Source: Bartonella callosciuri (GTDB lineage: Bacteria > Pseudomonadota > Alphaproteobacteria > Rhizobiales > Rhizobiaceae). From it: a DNA stretch of 64,000 bases. Shown piece after piece: positions 18,238-27,642 of this stretch. Where the stretch lies: NCBI RefSeq assembly GCF_014203215.1, contig NZ_JACHIM010000003.1, forward strand, positions 28,082 through 92,081. Direction: 5' to 3'. The notes beneath the pieces are model-generated. The model saw only the letters and a list, made by a program, of their open reading frames with translations. It searched no databases and had not been told where the DNA came from. Position 1 is the stretch's first letter. Every line of letters begins with the position of its first letter. The translations under genes were made by a program, and so were the position numbers.

Positions 18238-20679
18238 TTAATTAAAATGAAGCAGCCTTTCAAGATAGTTTTTTTCTACTTCTAGAATATGCTCCTTACC
18301 AAGACGTTTGCGGATTTCTTCCAAAATCTGCCGCGTACGCATTTGATCGCTTTCTTGCGGTATAACTACATCTTCCTGTCCTTCTTGATCTATTTTTGAA
18401 GAAAGTGGACGTCCTAATGGATCTTTAGGACCAGAAGCAGCATCTTGATTGTCTCCTGCTTCTTTAATAGTTTCACGTATTTTTTCTAAAACATTTTGCG
18501 CGCCTTCTCGCAAAGATTCTAAAGCATCCGCCTGATTCTGCATAGATATTTGATTGTTTCCGTGATCAAGAGCATCTCCAGCAGAATTCATTTTTTCTTC
18601 TGCTTTTTTGAATGCATCACTCGGTCCAAACCCTTGCTCTGATAATTCTTTTTCTAATTTAGATAATTCAGACTGCAACTCAGCCTGACGTTTTTTTAGA
18701 GATTTTCTTTGTTTTTCAGGTGCAGTTTTTCCACGTTGTTGTTCCATTTCTAATTGATGTGTTTCATTGAGAATTTCTTGCTGACGACGCATAAAATCCC
18801 CAAGCTGATCCATTTTTTCTTTCATGTGTGCAGATTGGCTCTGACGTTTCTCCCCACCTTGATCGCTTTTTTGAACGTGCAAATGATCAAGAGTCTTTTC
18901 AACTTCAGCCAACAATTGTTCAGCTGCTAAAGAAGAGCCCATCTTGGCCATTTCTTCAATTAAATTCAGCTTTTTTTCTAATGAATCCTCTGAAAGATTG
19001 GGACGGCTAAAATTATTATTGTTAAGATTGCTCTTATCTTGTGCTTTTTCAGCTAAAGCGTGAATATACGCATCCATAGCTTGGCGTAAATCTGCCATAA
19101 GCCGTTCAATTTCTGTAGATGGAGCACCATAACGAAGTGCATCACGTAAGGCAGCTTGCAGTTGTTTTAAATCTTTTTGAACGGATTCAAGCTGATTGCC
19201 TTCAATACCCAAAGCAATCTGCCATAAATAATCGACCACACCGCGCAAATCATCTTCTGTTTCTACCATAGAAAGTCTTGTCCATGCACTCTGTAGAATA
19301 AGAAAATATGTAAAATTTTGCAGCCCTTCTTCTGGACGCACAAGCAAAGCAGCAAGCATATCAAGTACACGCTCTTGCATAGAAACATCCAAAGCCAATA
19401 AACGACGCAATTCACTCACTGCACGTGCAACAGGATTCGAAAAAACACGCTGTGGTAATGTCATAACAAAGGTTTTGCTCCGACCTTTCTGCCCTGCACC
19501 ATCTTCTGCCACCAAAGTAATTTTGACTGCCGAACCAGCCCATGGATGCGCTGAAACATCTTGTACTGTCCGCATTTTACCCTTTCCACCACGTGGTAAA
19601 AGAAGCTCGATTTCAGGTGCCTTATAGAGAGAAAAAGTGTTTTTTTGTGAATTAAAAAAAGGTTCAATTTCAACAAAAGTCTTTGTCACACCATAATCAT
19701 CATCCAGCTCATATTGAAGTTCTAATGAACCAGTTAAAATCCGCCCTGGCTTTTCCAGCCAACGAATTGTTGGAGGCCGATCTTTAATCACTTGCAAATG
19801 CCATTGCTGCTGCTTATGACGTGATGAAATAAACAAAGTTATTGAATGTTTTAAGTGTGTTTCAAAATAAATGATGGGATCATTTAAAGCTGTTTTTTCA
19901 CTTTTTTTTGAAAATAAAACTTCATGCGCATCCTCTTCAGAGATTGCTTTTACTGTAATGCCAACAGCATTGACAACACGTACAACCACGTTACTCCCTT
20001 CAGGAATTGTCAACTGTTTTTTTTCATCTTTTGTTAAATAAAGAGGCGCAAAACCAGTATAAGCAGGAGGTGTCACCCAAGCATCAATCCTCATTGAGGT
20101 TTCATCAACGATAGGACGAAAATCAAATGCATCTGCCAAACGTCCCCCTAAAGAGCCAAAAGAAAAACTAAAAGCACACACACAAAGAAGAACAAATACA
20201 GTTCTCAGAGCCAGAGGATCAAAAGCCGCACTATTAGGATAGATAAATCCGGTTTTTAAATTGTATAATTGTTTTGCCATGCGACATTGATGTTCACGCC
20301 AAACAATTGCACGAAAATCTTCATCATTTTCGAGACATAAATGATCTGTTTGAACGCTTAAAGGCTGGTTTTTAAGGTCGTTTTCTCGTTCAAGACGCTG
20401 ATTAACTTCCCTCATTGTGGGAAATCGAAAACGAATAAGAAAAAACAAACTCCCCACAACAAAAAAAAGCATAAGCCCAAGTAGGATCAAATGTAGCCAA
20501 TAACCTAGAATGCTAAAAATACCAAACCAACTAAGCGAACAAAAAAGACTAAGAACGAGAAAAAGTGGCAACAACCTTACCCATATGCGCTCAAATGATA
20601 GAATAAACCACATTACAATGCGCACACACAAAAGCTTTATGATCACAAAACTTTCGATGTTTTCATTTTTCATAGACAA
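18238..20679 (-). CDS. DUF4175 (TIGR02302) membrane protein
   Basis: An 813-residue protein of a family known almost only from alphaproteobacteria and without established function. Two or three N-terminal membrane spans (about residues 15-95) and another near 160-180 anchor it. A beta-rich region (200-400) follows, with ITPPAYTGF-like WVTPPAYTGFAPLYL. The C-terminal half is long, charged and coiled-coil-like, rich in Gln/Glu/Lys (about 500-750). The reading frame opens at TTG 20679 with GGGGA seven bases upstream; ATG 20673 is the alternative. The gene lies between the methyltransferase and a dispersed repeat upstream. Confidence 0.85.
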   Translation of the reverse strand: MSMKNENIESFVIIKLLCVRIVMWFILSFERIWVRLLPLFLVLSLFCSLSWFGIFSILGYWLHLILLGLMLFFVVGSLFFLIRFRFPTMREVNQRLERENDLKNQPLSVQTDHLCLENDEDFRAIVWREHQCRMAKQLYNLKTGFIYPNSAAFDPLALRTVFVLLCVCAFSFSFGSLGGRLADAFDFRPIVDETSMRIDAWVTPPAYTGFAPLYLTKDEKKQLTIPEGSNVVVRVVNAVGITVKAISEEDAHEVLFSKKSEKTALNDPIIYFETHLKHSITLFISSRHKQQQWHLQVIKDRPPTIRWLEKPGRILTGSLELQYELDDDYGVTKTFVEIEPFFNSQKNTFSLYKAPEIELLLPRGGKGKMRTVQDVSAHPWAGSAVKITLVAEDGAGQKGRSKTFVMTLPQRVFSNPVARAVSELRRLLALDVSMQERVLDMLAALLVRPEEGLQNFTYFLILQSAWTRLSMVETEDDLRGVVDYLWQIALGIEGNQLESVQKDLKQLQAALRDALRYGAPSTEIERLMADLRQAMDAYIHALAEKAQDKSNLNNNNFSRPNLSEDSLEKKLNLIEEMAKMGSSLAAEQLLAEVEKTLDHLHVQKSDQGGEKRQSQSAHMKEKMDQLGDFMRRQQEILNETHQLEMEQQRGKTAPEKQRKSLKKRQAELQSELSKLEKELSEQGFGPSDAFKKAEEKMNSAGDALDHGNNQISMQNQADALESLREGAQNVLEKIRETIKEAGDNQDAASGPKDPLGRPLSSKIDQEGQEDVVIPQESDQMRTRQILEEIRKRLGKEHILEVEKNYLERLLHFN

Positions 20680-20713
20680 GCATCTGTCCCCTTTTCAGTG
20701 ATGAATTAAAATC

Positions 20714-21010
20714 TTGTACACCCCTTCTCGGCCTAAAGAACGAAGATTTTCACCCCCCACAAATCGTAATCAGATTAGTTTCTCGCGAGACAAATTTTAC
20801 CCCCTGACCACTTATGTGATTCACTTCATAGCCTTACCAAGCAAATCCTGCTCTGAATATTTTGTTCAACTTTACACTTGGTTGATACAAAAGAAAACTG
20901 AAATTAGAGAGAAACGACACTGTATTTTTAATATGCATGAATGTACCTTATATCACCGTATTGAAAGGAAATGTTTTTATGACATTAAGGATCAAACCCT
21001 ATAAAACAAT
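20714..21010. repeat. Dispersed repeat, copy A
   Basis: This intergenic stretch between lysA and the DUF4175 gene resembles 39707-40015 along its length. Shared blocks include CCTAAAG, CTTATGTGATTCA.TTCATAG, CACTTGGTTGAT.CAAAA and AACA/GACA tracts in the same order and orientation. The copies are clearly diverged with small gaps. No coding potential is shared. The element type is unknown. Confidence 0.7.
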
Positions 21011-21093
21011 TTCCATAAAATCTATTATTTCACCTAAAATCCATTATTTCACCAAAGTTTAGTAAAAATAAGACCAAAAATACTTAACAATGC

Positions 21094-22374
21094 TTAATCT
21101 AATCTAGGCTCGATCCAATCTGGAATGTAATCACATCCTATCAATTGCGCATAATCAAGACGTGGCCGAATAACCGCATAACGTTTATCCTGCACAAGAA
21201 CTTCCGGCACCAAAAGCCTGCTATTATAGGTACTGGCCATCACTGCACCATAAGCACCTGCCCCCGTAATCGCTAAAAGATCACCGGATGCCAAAATTGG
21301 CACACAGCGATCTAATGCCAAATAATCACCGGTTTCACAAACTGAACCAACAATATCTGCCCGAATGAGTGCTGCATTTGCTGGTGCTTGTTTCACAAGT
21401 ACCACATTCTGCCAAGCATCATACAGTGTTGGGCGCATAAGGTCATTCATCGCCGCATCAACAATAACAAAATTCCGCCCTTCCCCCCTTTTTAAATAGA
21501 GAACAGATGTCACCAACACACCAGCTTCACCAACAATGCTACGTCCCGGCTCCACGATAATATTGATGCCTAGAGGTGCAATATGCTTTTTTACAAGTGC
21601 TGCATAATCAAAAAAAGAGGGGACAACATGTTGTTCATTACCATATGGTATACCAAGCCCTCCCCCAATATCTATATGCTTTATTGCATAACCATCGCTC
21701 CATAACTGACGCACAAAATCTGTAATAATAAGGAAAGCATCCTCAAACGGTTTTAAATCACAGATTTGACTGCCAATATGGATATCGACACCACAGATAG
21801 ACAATCCAGGCAAAGAAGCCGCTTTTTTATAAGCTTCTCTTGCAAACAACAGTGGGATACCGAACTTATTTTCAGACTTTCCTGTTGTAATTTTCTTATG
21901 AGTCTTCGCATCAACGTCTGGATTAATGCGCAGTGAAACACTTGCTGTTTTTGAAAGCGCAACAGCGCGTTGCGATAATTGTTCAAGTTCTGGTTCTGAT
22001 TCAACATTAAAACAATAAATACCCTGAGAAAGCGCAAAATCTATCTCTCTTGCTGTTTTACCAACCCCAGAATAAACAATATGATTCGCAGGAATACCAA
22101 CAGCAAGCGCACGCCGCAACTCACCTTCTGAAACCACATCAGCTCCCGCTCCATTTGCTGCTAAAAGCTGTAAAACTGCTTGATTGGAATTTGCTTTGAC
22201 CGCGTAAGCAATCAGACTAGGCATCCCTTGAAATGCCTTTTGATAGTCCTTAAAACGTGTGACCAATGCGTTAGCCGAATAACAATAAAAAGGTGTTCCC
22301 ACTGCCTGCGCAAGAGCAGAAAGCGAAAGACCTTCAGCATAGAGCGTACCTTGATGATAAGGGAAAAAATGCAT
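21094..22374 (-). CDS. lysA: Diaminopimelate decarboxylase
   Basis: PLP enzyme that converts meso-diaminopimelate to L-lysine, the last step of lysine synthesis. The 426-residue protein has the fold III alanine-racemase-like barrel with the PLP lysine in AYAVKANSNQ (Lys60). HIGSQI (about 200), GGGLGIPY and EPGRSIVGEAG follow, and the C-terminal domain carries GSVCETGDYLA and GAYGAVMASTYNSR. The start is immediately after lptM, nine bases away, in the conserved argH-lptM-lysA order, but argH itself is broken. All catalytic motifs are present. Confidence 0.97.
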   Translation of the reverse strand: MHFFPYHQGTLYAEGLSLSALAQAVGTPFYCYSANALVTRFKDYQKAFQGMPSLIAYAVKANSNQAVLQLLAANGAGADVVSEGELRRALAVGIPANHIVYSGVGKTAREIDFALSQGIYCFNVESEPELEQLSQRAVALSKTASVSLRINPDVDAKTHKKITTGKSENKFGIPLLFAREAYKKAASLPGLSICGVDIHIGSQICDLKPFEDAFLIITDFVRQLWSDGYAIKHIDIGGGLGIPYGNEQHVVPSFFDYAALVKKHIAPLGINIIVEPGRSIVGEAGVLVTSVLYLKRGEGRNFVIVDAAMNDLMRPTLYDAWQNVVLVKQAPANAALIRADIVGSVCETGDYLALDRCVPILASGDLLAITGAGAYGAVMASTYNSRLLVPEVLVQDKRYAVIRPRLDYAQLIGCDYIPDWIEPRLD

Positions 22375-22383
22375 ACCCTTCTC

Positions 22384-22563
22384 CTATTTTATCAAACGAT
22401 CAAGAATAAAAGGTTTATCTTCTTCACTTTTGGCAACAGACGCTCCTTGCACAGACTTTTTCACACTTGGAGAAGGCATCTCCAATGGTCCTTTACGCCC
22501 ACATCCAACAATAATAATGCTCCCCAAAAGGATAATTGTTAAATTTTTTAAGATGATTTTCAT
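22384..22563 (-). CDS. lptM: LptM-like small lipoprotein
   Basis: A 59-residue protein with a short signal peptide and lipobox (IVGC, lipidated Cys21) directly followed by GRKGPLE, the signature of LptM/YifL. LptM helps mature the LptD-LptE lipopolysaccharide translocon in the outer membrane; this is known from E. coli and assigned here by motif and neighbourhood. It lies nine bases before lysA and 60 bases after the argH remnant, the usual argH-lptM-lysA order. The remainder is hydrophilic (KSEEDKPFILDRLIK end). Confidence 0.85.
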   Translation of the reverse strand: MKIILKNLTIILLGSIIIVGCGRKGPLEMPSPSVKKSVQGASVAKSEEDKPFILDRLIK

Positions 22564-22622
22564 ACGCCTTTTTTCTCCGATGGATTTTTCTTTTTATTTC
22601 ATTGGATTTACGATCCAACCAT

Positions 22623-23990
22623 TCAGGCTGTAATAAGGCATTTTTTCCAATAAGCAATTTTATAAAGTACTTTTGACGGTACCGTCCCACCAAAACTTGT
22701 ACGGCTTTTAACGGATTTTTTAACCGTTAAAGCATCAAAAAGTGCTGCATTAATCTCTGGACATATTTTTTGAAGTTCATCCAATGACAAATCATCGAGG
22801 CAACATTTTTTCTGATAATGTCACATCACGGTCCCGCAACATGGTGTGCTTCACGAAAAGGAAGCCCCAATTCATGCACCAACCAATCAGCAAAATCTGT
22901 TGCGGTTGTATACCCAGCATCAGCTATTTGTTTCATAACGTCTTTATTGACTTGCAAATCATCTACAATTCCTATCATTGCTGTCAGCGATAATTCTAAA
23001 TTCAAAGCTCCATCAAACACATATTTTTTATCTTCTCGCATATCTTTTGAATAGGCAAGAGATAATTCTTTCATCACCGCTAACGACCCAAGCAGTGTAC
23101 CATTCAGCTATCCACTTTTGGCACTCACAAGTTCTGACGCGTTAGGATTTCTCTTTTGTGGCATAATGGACGAACCAGTTGAAAAAGCATCCGATAAAAG
23201 GATAAAATGAAATTGTGCACTTGACCAAAGGACAATATCTTCTGCTAAACGCGAAAGATGCATTGCACAAAGAGCACTAGTGCTTAAAAATTCCAATGCA
23301 AAATCACGATCCAAAACACTATCAATCGAATTGCGTGTTGGTCCCGAAAACCTAGCGCTTTTACTGTCATAAAACGATCAATGGGAAAGCTTGTTCCTGC
23401 CAAAGCAGTAGCTCCTAAAGGCGATTCATTCATTCGCTCAATCAGCATCACGCATTCACGATAAATCTCAACCAAACATTTCAACATAAGCCATCAATAT
23501 AGTGGCCAAATATTACAAGTTGTGCCGATTGTAAAGGGGTAACGCCTAGCATAAAGATATCGACATGTTGTTCTGCTCGAATAAGCAATTGCTCTATCAA
23601 TCTTTTTAAAGCTTGCGCTATTCTGTGTAATGCCTCACGCACCTATAAACGAAAATCAACGGCAACTTTATCATTGTGTGAACGTGCCGTATGCAAACAC
23701 CCTGCTACAGGATCAATCAATTCATTCAGCCGCGCTTCAATATTCATATGTAAAGCTGAATATTCTAAAGCTGTTGTGAAAAAATAAATGTACCGTTCTC
23801 AATTTCTTGACGAATACACTTTAACCCATGATCAATTTTTTGATAATTTTATTGTGAAATGGTCTTTGTTTACGCTAATATTGCAGTATGAGCAAGGGAA
23901 CCTTCAATATCTTGCCGATAACGTTTTTGATAAAAATCAATTGAGGTGTTAATTTTTTCTATAATTTCAGTATGTCCTGCTATAAATCTG
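22623..23990 (-). pseudogene. argH: Degraded argininosuccinate lyase
   Basis: Fragments of ArgH lie in order on the minus strand. The N-terminus (WGGRFIAGHTEIIEKINTS, about 23860-23985) is followed by the [20 protein letters not shown] signature near 23110-23170. [20 protein letters not shown] and [20 protein letters not shown] lie near 22840-23000. The C-terminus SRTSFGGTVPSKVLYKIAYW runs to a TGA at 22623-22625. The pieces are separated by frameshifts and stops (for example around 22830, 23100, 23300 and 23640). ArgH makes arginine from argininosuccinate, so this step of arginine synthesis is lost unless encoded elsewhere. Confidence 0.92.
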
Positions 23991-24060
23991 CCACCCCACA
24001 TTTGGTTTTTAACTTTTCGTCGATCATATTCTGAAAACATCCATAAAAAGGATAAAAATC

Positions 24061-24735
24061 ATGATTCCTCAAACTCTTACCAGCAAAAAAACACAGTTTT
24101 TCATCGCATCCTTTATCATTGCTTTGTGTTTATACGCAATAATAAACCACCATAACAAGAGAGAGTCTTTCTTTTCGCATTTCATTTCAGTAGCAATAGC
24201 ACAAGAAATAAATACAGAAAAAATGATGGCAATTCGAAAAGCAGCAAAAGGATTTTTCACTCATATACGATTTGCTGATACACCCTCAGATATGAATCAA
24301 CTCTCTTTCAAGGATATTCAAGGAAAAGACCACAAACTCGTTGAATTTACCGGCAAACCGATGCTGATCAACCTATGGGCTATTTGGTGTCAACCTTGCC
24401 GCGCAGAAATGCCTGAACTTGCACAATTAAAACGTGAATTTGGTGGAGAAAATTTCGATGTAATAGCTATTAATACCGATAAAACGGCTTCTCCTGAAAA
24501 AATTCAGCAATTTTTACAGGATGTTCATGCTGATAATTTGCTTTACTACCGTGATGAAACAATGGCTATTTTCAACAACGTTCGAAAACAAGGGCTTGCT
24601 TTAGGACTGCCTATCACACTTCTGATTGATAAAAATGGTCGTCTCATTGCTTCATTCAACGGTGCAGCTCCATGGGCAAATGACGATGCTAAAGCGCTTA
24701 TAAAAGCAATCATTAAAGAAGGTCCGATAACCTAA
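24061..24735 (+). CDS. tlpA: TlpA-like thiol:disulfide interchange protein
   Basis: Membrane-anchored periplasmic thioredoxin of the TlpA/ResA type, 224 residues. The N-terminal hydrophobic anchor is at about 13-30. The redoxin domain starts near 80 and contains LWAIWCQPCRAEMPEL with the redox CxxC. LPITLLIDKNGRLIASFNG carries the cis-proline region and the end of the fold. TlpA in related bacteria reduces cysteines for cytochrome oxidase maturation. The gene is divergent from the argH remnant, as in other Hyphomicrobiales, and convergent with the YaiI remnant. Confidence 0.9.
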   Translation: MIPQTLTSKKTQFFIASFIIALCLYAIINHHNKRESFFSHFISVAIAQEINTEKMMAIRKAAKGFFTHIRFADTPSDMNQLSFKDIQGKDHKLVEFTGKPMLINLWAIWCQPCRAEMPELAQLKREFGGENFDVIAINTDKTASPEKIQQFLQDVHADNLLYYRDETMAIFNNVRKQGLALGLPITLLIDKNGRLIASFNGAAPWANDDAKALIKAIIKEGPIT

Positions 24736-24748
24736 TAAACGCTTCTTT

Positions 24749-25170
24749 TTAACGTTGTACAGCCAAATCCAGTGCTGATAAAAAAGCAGAATGATCTTTG
24801 CCACAGAAAGGGCGGGAACCACCTATCATATTGCCCTGTCTTCGTAAATCTTCCAGCACATTGCACATTGCCAAAGCTTGACCAATTGAGTTTTCATTAA
24901 AAATACACCCCCCAGCCCGCACAACCCGTGCTGCTAAAGGAATATCACTAGTAATAACGATACTAACCTCATGTACATGCTCAACAATGCCATCAGGCAC
25001 AATCGAGTCCATCAGAAACAACAATTTTTTGGATAAGTTTTCCATCTGGAAGAGTAAAAAGGCGATTTGTCATAACAAATGTTTTTAACTGATAGCGATT
25101 CATAACACTGTAAACTTCAGTTTTTACAGGACAAGCATCCGCAGCAACTAAATAAAGTTATAGCAGGTTT
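24749..25170 (-). pseudogene. Frameshifted YaiI/YqxD (DUF188) family protein
   Basis: The 3' part (24749-25020) reads VPDGIVEHVHEVSIVITSDIPLAARVVRAGG and ends in FLSALDLAVQR, the C-terminus of the DUF188 family. The 5' part is in a different frame: AADACPVKTEVYSVMNRYQL and TLPDGKLIQKIVVSDGLD. The frames cross near 25010-25020, where one nucleotide change would restore the family sequence. No start codon is found in front of the first segment. The family function is unknown. It is probably a recent pseudogene. Confidence 0.8.
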
Positions 25171-25213
25171 TATTTGTTTATTCGTCTCTTGTCTTTCACC
25201 CAAAAAAGCCCTT

Positions 25214-26068
25214 TCACGTATCTGAACCTTGCAAATGATTGCGATAAAACATTATCGCCGCGTTTATTTCACCTCCAAAAATAAAAATAGCGCTTAATAT
25301 GTAAAGAAAAATAATGGCGACCATAATAGACGCTAACCCCGCATAGGTAGAAATATAATCAAACATGGTCAAATACTGCGCAAAAGCAATGGAAGCCATA
25401 AACCATACGAACATTGTCACCACAATTCCTGGTAAAATATCCATAAATTTCCGTCGTTCTGCTGGGAGCCACTTATGAACAATCAAAAGACTTACAAAGA
25501 GAACAACTGCCGCAATTATGTAGCGCCATAGACGAATGATCCCGATATATTCAGTAATGAAAAAAGGATGATTTTGCGTAATTTTTATCAGCAAAGGTGC
25601 CAAAATCAACAAAAAGCTGATCATGGCAAAACCAATCGCTCCGAGGATCACAAAAAACAAACTTTGAAACCGACAAAACAACAAACTCCGCCGATCAACA
25701 ACGCGATAAGCTTTATTTAAAGCTGTACGCAAAGCCTCTATTCCATTAGAAGCAAAATAAGCTGCCCCAATGACCGAAATCGTCAACACCCCTCCCCGCT
25801 GAATGGTTAAAACATTGATAATTTCTTTAGACAAAGGCTCTGCAATGACATCTGGCAATAATTGTACAAGCGCTTTGATTTTTTGCGGTGTGTATGTAAA
25901 AGCGCCAAGAAAACTCGCAAGGGATGTCCAAAAAATAAAAAAAGGGAAAATTGCTAAAAGCCCAGAAAGCGCTATATGACTGGCAAAAGCACTGCCATTA
26001 TCACGCCAATAATGGCTCACTGCATCAACAAAAATACGATAGCTATACCAAAAGATATTTTTTAACAA
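25214..26068 (-). CDS. YihY/BrkB-family membrane protein
   Basis: A 284-residue integral membrane protein of the YihY (formerly 'ribonuclease BN', BrkB) family. Visible features are the start NIFWYSYRIFVDAVSHYWRD with the conserved ALSGLLAIFPFFIF, about six membrane segments (near 33-55, 90-110, 130-160, 175-200, 215-240, 250-275) and FGGEINAA at the end. The function is not established; the RNase BN assignment was a misannotation of the family. The start at 26068 is the only reasonable one. It is flanked by the YaiI remnant and a long intergenic gap. Confidence 0.88.
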   Translation of the reverse strand: MLKNIFWYSYRIFVDAVSHYWRDNGSAFASHIALSGLLAIFPFFIFWTSLASFLGAFTYTPQKIKALVQLLPDVIAEPLSKEIINVLTIQRGGVLTISVIGAAYFASNGIEALRTALNKAYRVVDRRSLLFCRFQSLFFVILGAIGFAMISFLLILAPLLIKITQNHPFFITEYIGIIRLWRYIIAAVVLFVSLLIVHKWLPAERRKFMDILPGIVVTMFVWFMASIAFAQYLTMFDYISTYAGLASIMVAIIFLYILSAIFIFGGEINAAIMFYRNHLQGSDT

Positions 26069-26709
26069 ATCTTAATACTTTCTGGTAACACTCTTTCTAA
26101 GTCTATCCAAATTTTATAAAATAATTAAAACCTATTTTTCAATATAGAAGGCAATGATCCATAGGGTCAAGTCTAACTCCTTACAAAAATTGAAAAGAAC
26201 AAATCAATTAGCTTTATACATCAAGAACCAAAGACAGACGAAAATCTGTAGACATTAATTTTCGTTTATCGAAGCAGTTTATGTATCTACATAAATTAAC
26301 ACAAGGCAATACATTACCTTTATTGCAAGCTTACACACCCCAGATAATCTTTTTCACATCTAAGGTATATAACTATCTGAGTATATACCTACAACTAAAG
26401 AACAATATAAGCAAAATGCACCAAACGATATTAGTCGAAAACAATCCTTATATGAAAACAAAAAAGCAGTGCATTATACAAAGAGATATAACAATTTACT
26501 TCTTAGGTTTCTCCTTTACAAAGAAACAATCTCTTGTGCACACCCTATAACATAGAGAGTCACAGATGATAATCTTTACACACATAAAACCCTTTTAAAC
26601 CATGATTATCTAAACCCAAACAATTACACCCTTTTTGACAGCAATCCATGACCTAAAAGAATAACAGATTTCTGAAAAAACAGCAAAATTCAACCCTCTC
26701 CCCTTGTTT
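26069..26709. other. Intergenic region between yihY and tyrC
   Basis: 641 bases of very AT-rich DNA with an 89-codon open frame (26281-26550) that resembles nothing I recognise and has no convincing ribosome binding site. I see no domain or tRNA here. It is probably the worn-down site of lost genes. Confidence 0.4.
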
Positions 26710-27642
26710 TTACCCACTTTCTTTAGAAACAGTATGACGCCCAAAATCAGGGGCATCAATTTCCTGTCCTGCAGCAATAATATTACGACGTACAGCACGC
26801 GTACGCGTAAAAAAGTTAAACAGTGTTTCACCATCTCCCAAACGAATTGCCTGTTCTAAAAAAGTAAGTCCTTCACTAAAACGACTCAACATTTCTAAAA
26901 TGGCATCCTTATTATGTAAACAAATATCTCGCCACATAACAGGATCAGAAGATGCCAAACGGGTAAAATCACGAAAACCAGAAGCGGAATAAGCAATCAC
27001 TTCTGAATTTGTTACCTTTTCTAAATCACTGGCTGTCCCGACAATATTATAAGCAATCAAATGCGGCAAATGCGACACAACAGCCAAAACAAGATCATGA
27101 CGTTTAGGATCCATCTTTTCAACACACGCACCACAAGCTTCCCAAAACGCTGTTAATTGCGCTATAGCCACAGCATCACTTTCAGCAAAAGGCGTTAGAA
27201 TACACCAGCGATTCATAAACAAGTCAGCAAAACCAGCATCCGGTCCTGAGTACTCTGTTCCAGCAATCGGATGACCTGGAATAAAATGAACTGATTTTGG
27301 CAATAAAGGTGCCATTTCTGCGATGACCACCTCTTTTGTAGAGCCGACATCACTCACAATCGCTCCAGGTTTTAAATAATCACGAATGTCTTTTGCGACT
27401 TCTGCACTTGCTCCCACAGGAACAGAAACAATAACAAGATCTGCATTTTCAACAGCTTCTGCATTATCGGTTGTATAAAAATCTCCAAGTTCCAATTCAC
27501 GCGCTCTTTTCAATGTTTCTTGACGACGCGTTGCAATAGAAATATGAACCGCGAGATTTTTCTTTTTAATCACTCTCGCTAAAGAAGAGCCTATAAGACC
27601 AATCCCAATAAGTGCTATTTTTTCAAACCGAATATGGAACAT
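26710..27642 (-). CDS. tyrC: Prephenate/arogenate dehydrogenase
   Basis: NAD(P)-dependent dehydrogenase that converts prephenate (or arogenate) to the tyrosine precursor, acting after the chorismate mutase encoded at 507. The 310-residue protein begins with the Rossmann motif IALIGIGLIGSSLARVIKKK. It has GAIVSDVGSTKE (about 90), HFIPGHPIAGTEYSGPDA with the catalytic His, and a helical C-terminal domain (KRHDLVLAVVSHLPHLIAY). Its usual partner hisC is absent from this neighbourhood, where only intergenic DNA follows upstream. Substrate preference cannot be decided from the sequence. Confidence 0.92.
   Translation of the reverse strand: MFHIRFEKIALIGIGLIGSSLARVIKKKNLAVHISIATRRQETLKRARELELGDFYTTDNAEAVENADLVIVSVPVGASAEVAKDIRDYLKPGAIVSDVGSTKEVVIAEMAPLLPKSVHFIPGHPIAGTEYSGPDAGFADLFMNRWCILTPFAESDAVAIAQLTAFWEACGACVEKMDPKRHDLVLAVVSHLPHLIAYNIVGTASDLEKVTNSEVIAYSASGFRDFTRLASSDPVMWRDICLHNKDAILEMLSRFSEGLTFLEQAIRLGDGETLFNFFTRTRAVRRNIIAAGQEIDAPDFGRHTVSKESG

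Noticed and set aside
26281-26550. An 89-codon plus-strand frame in the yihY-tyrC gap
   Set aside because: Low-complexity AT-rich coding with no motif, no ribosome binding site and no neighbour in operon; probably chance.
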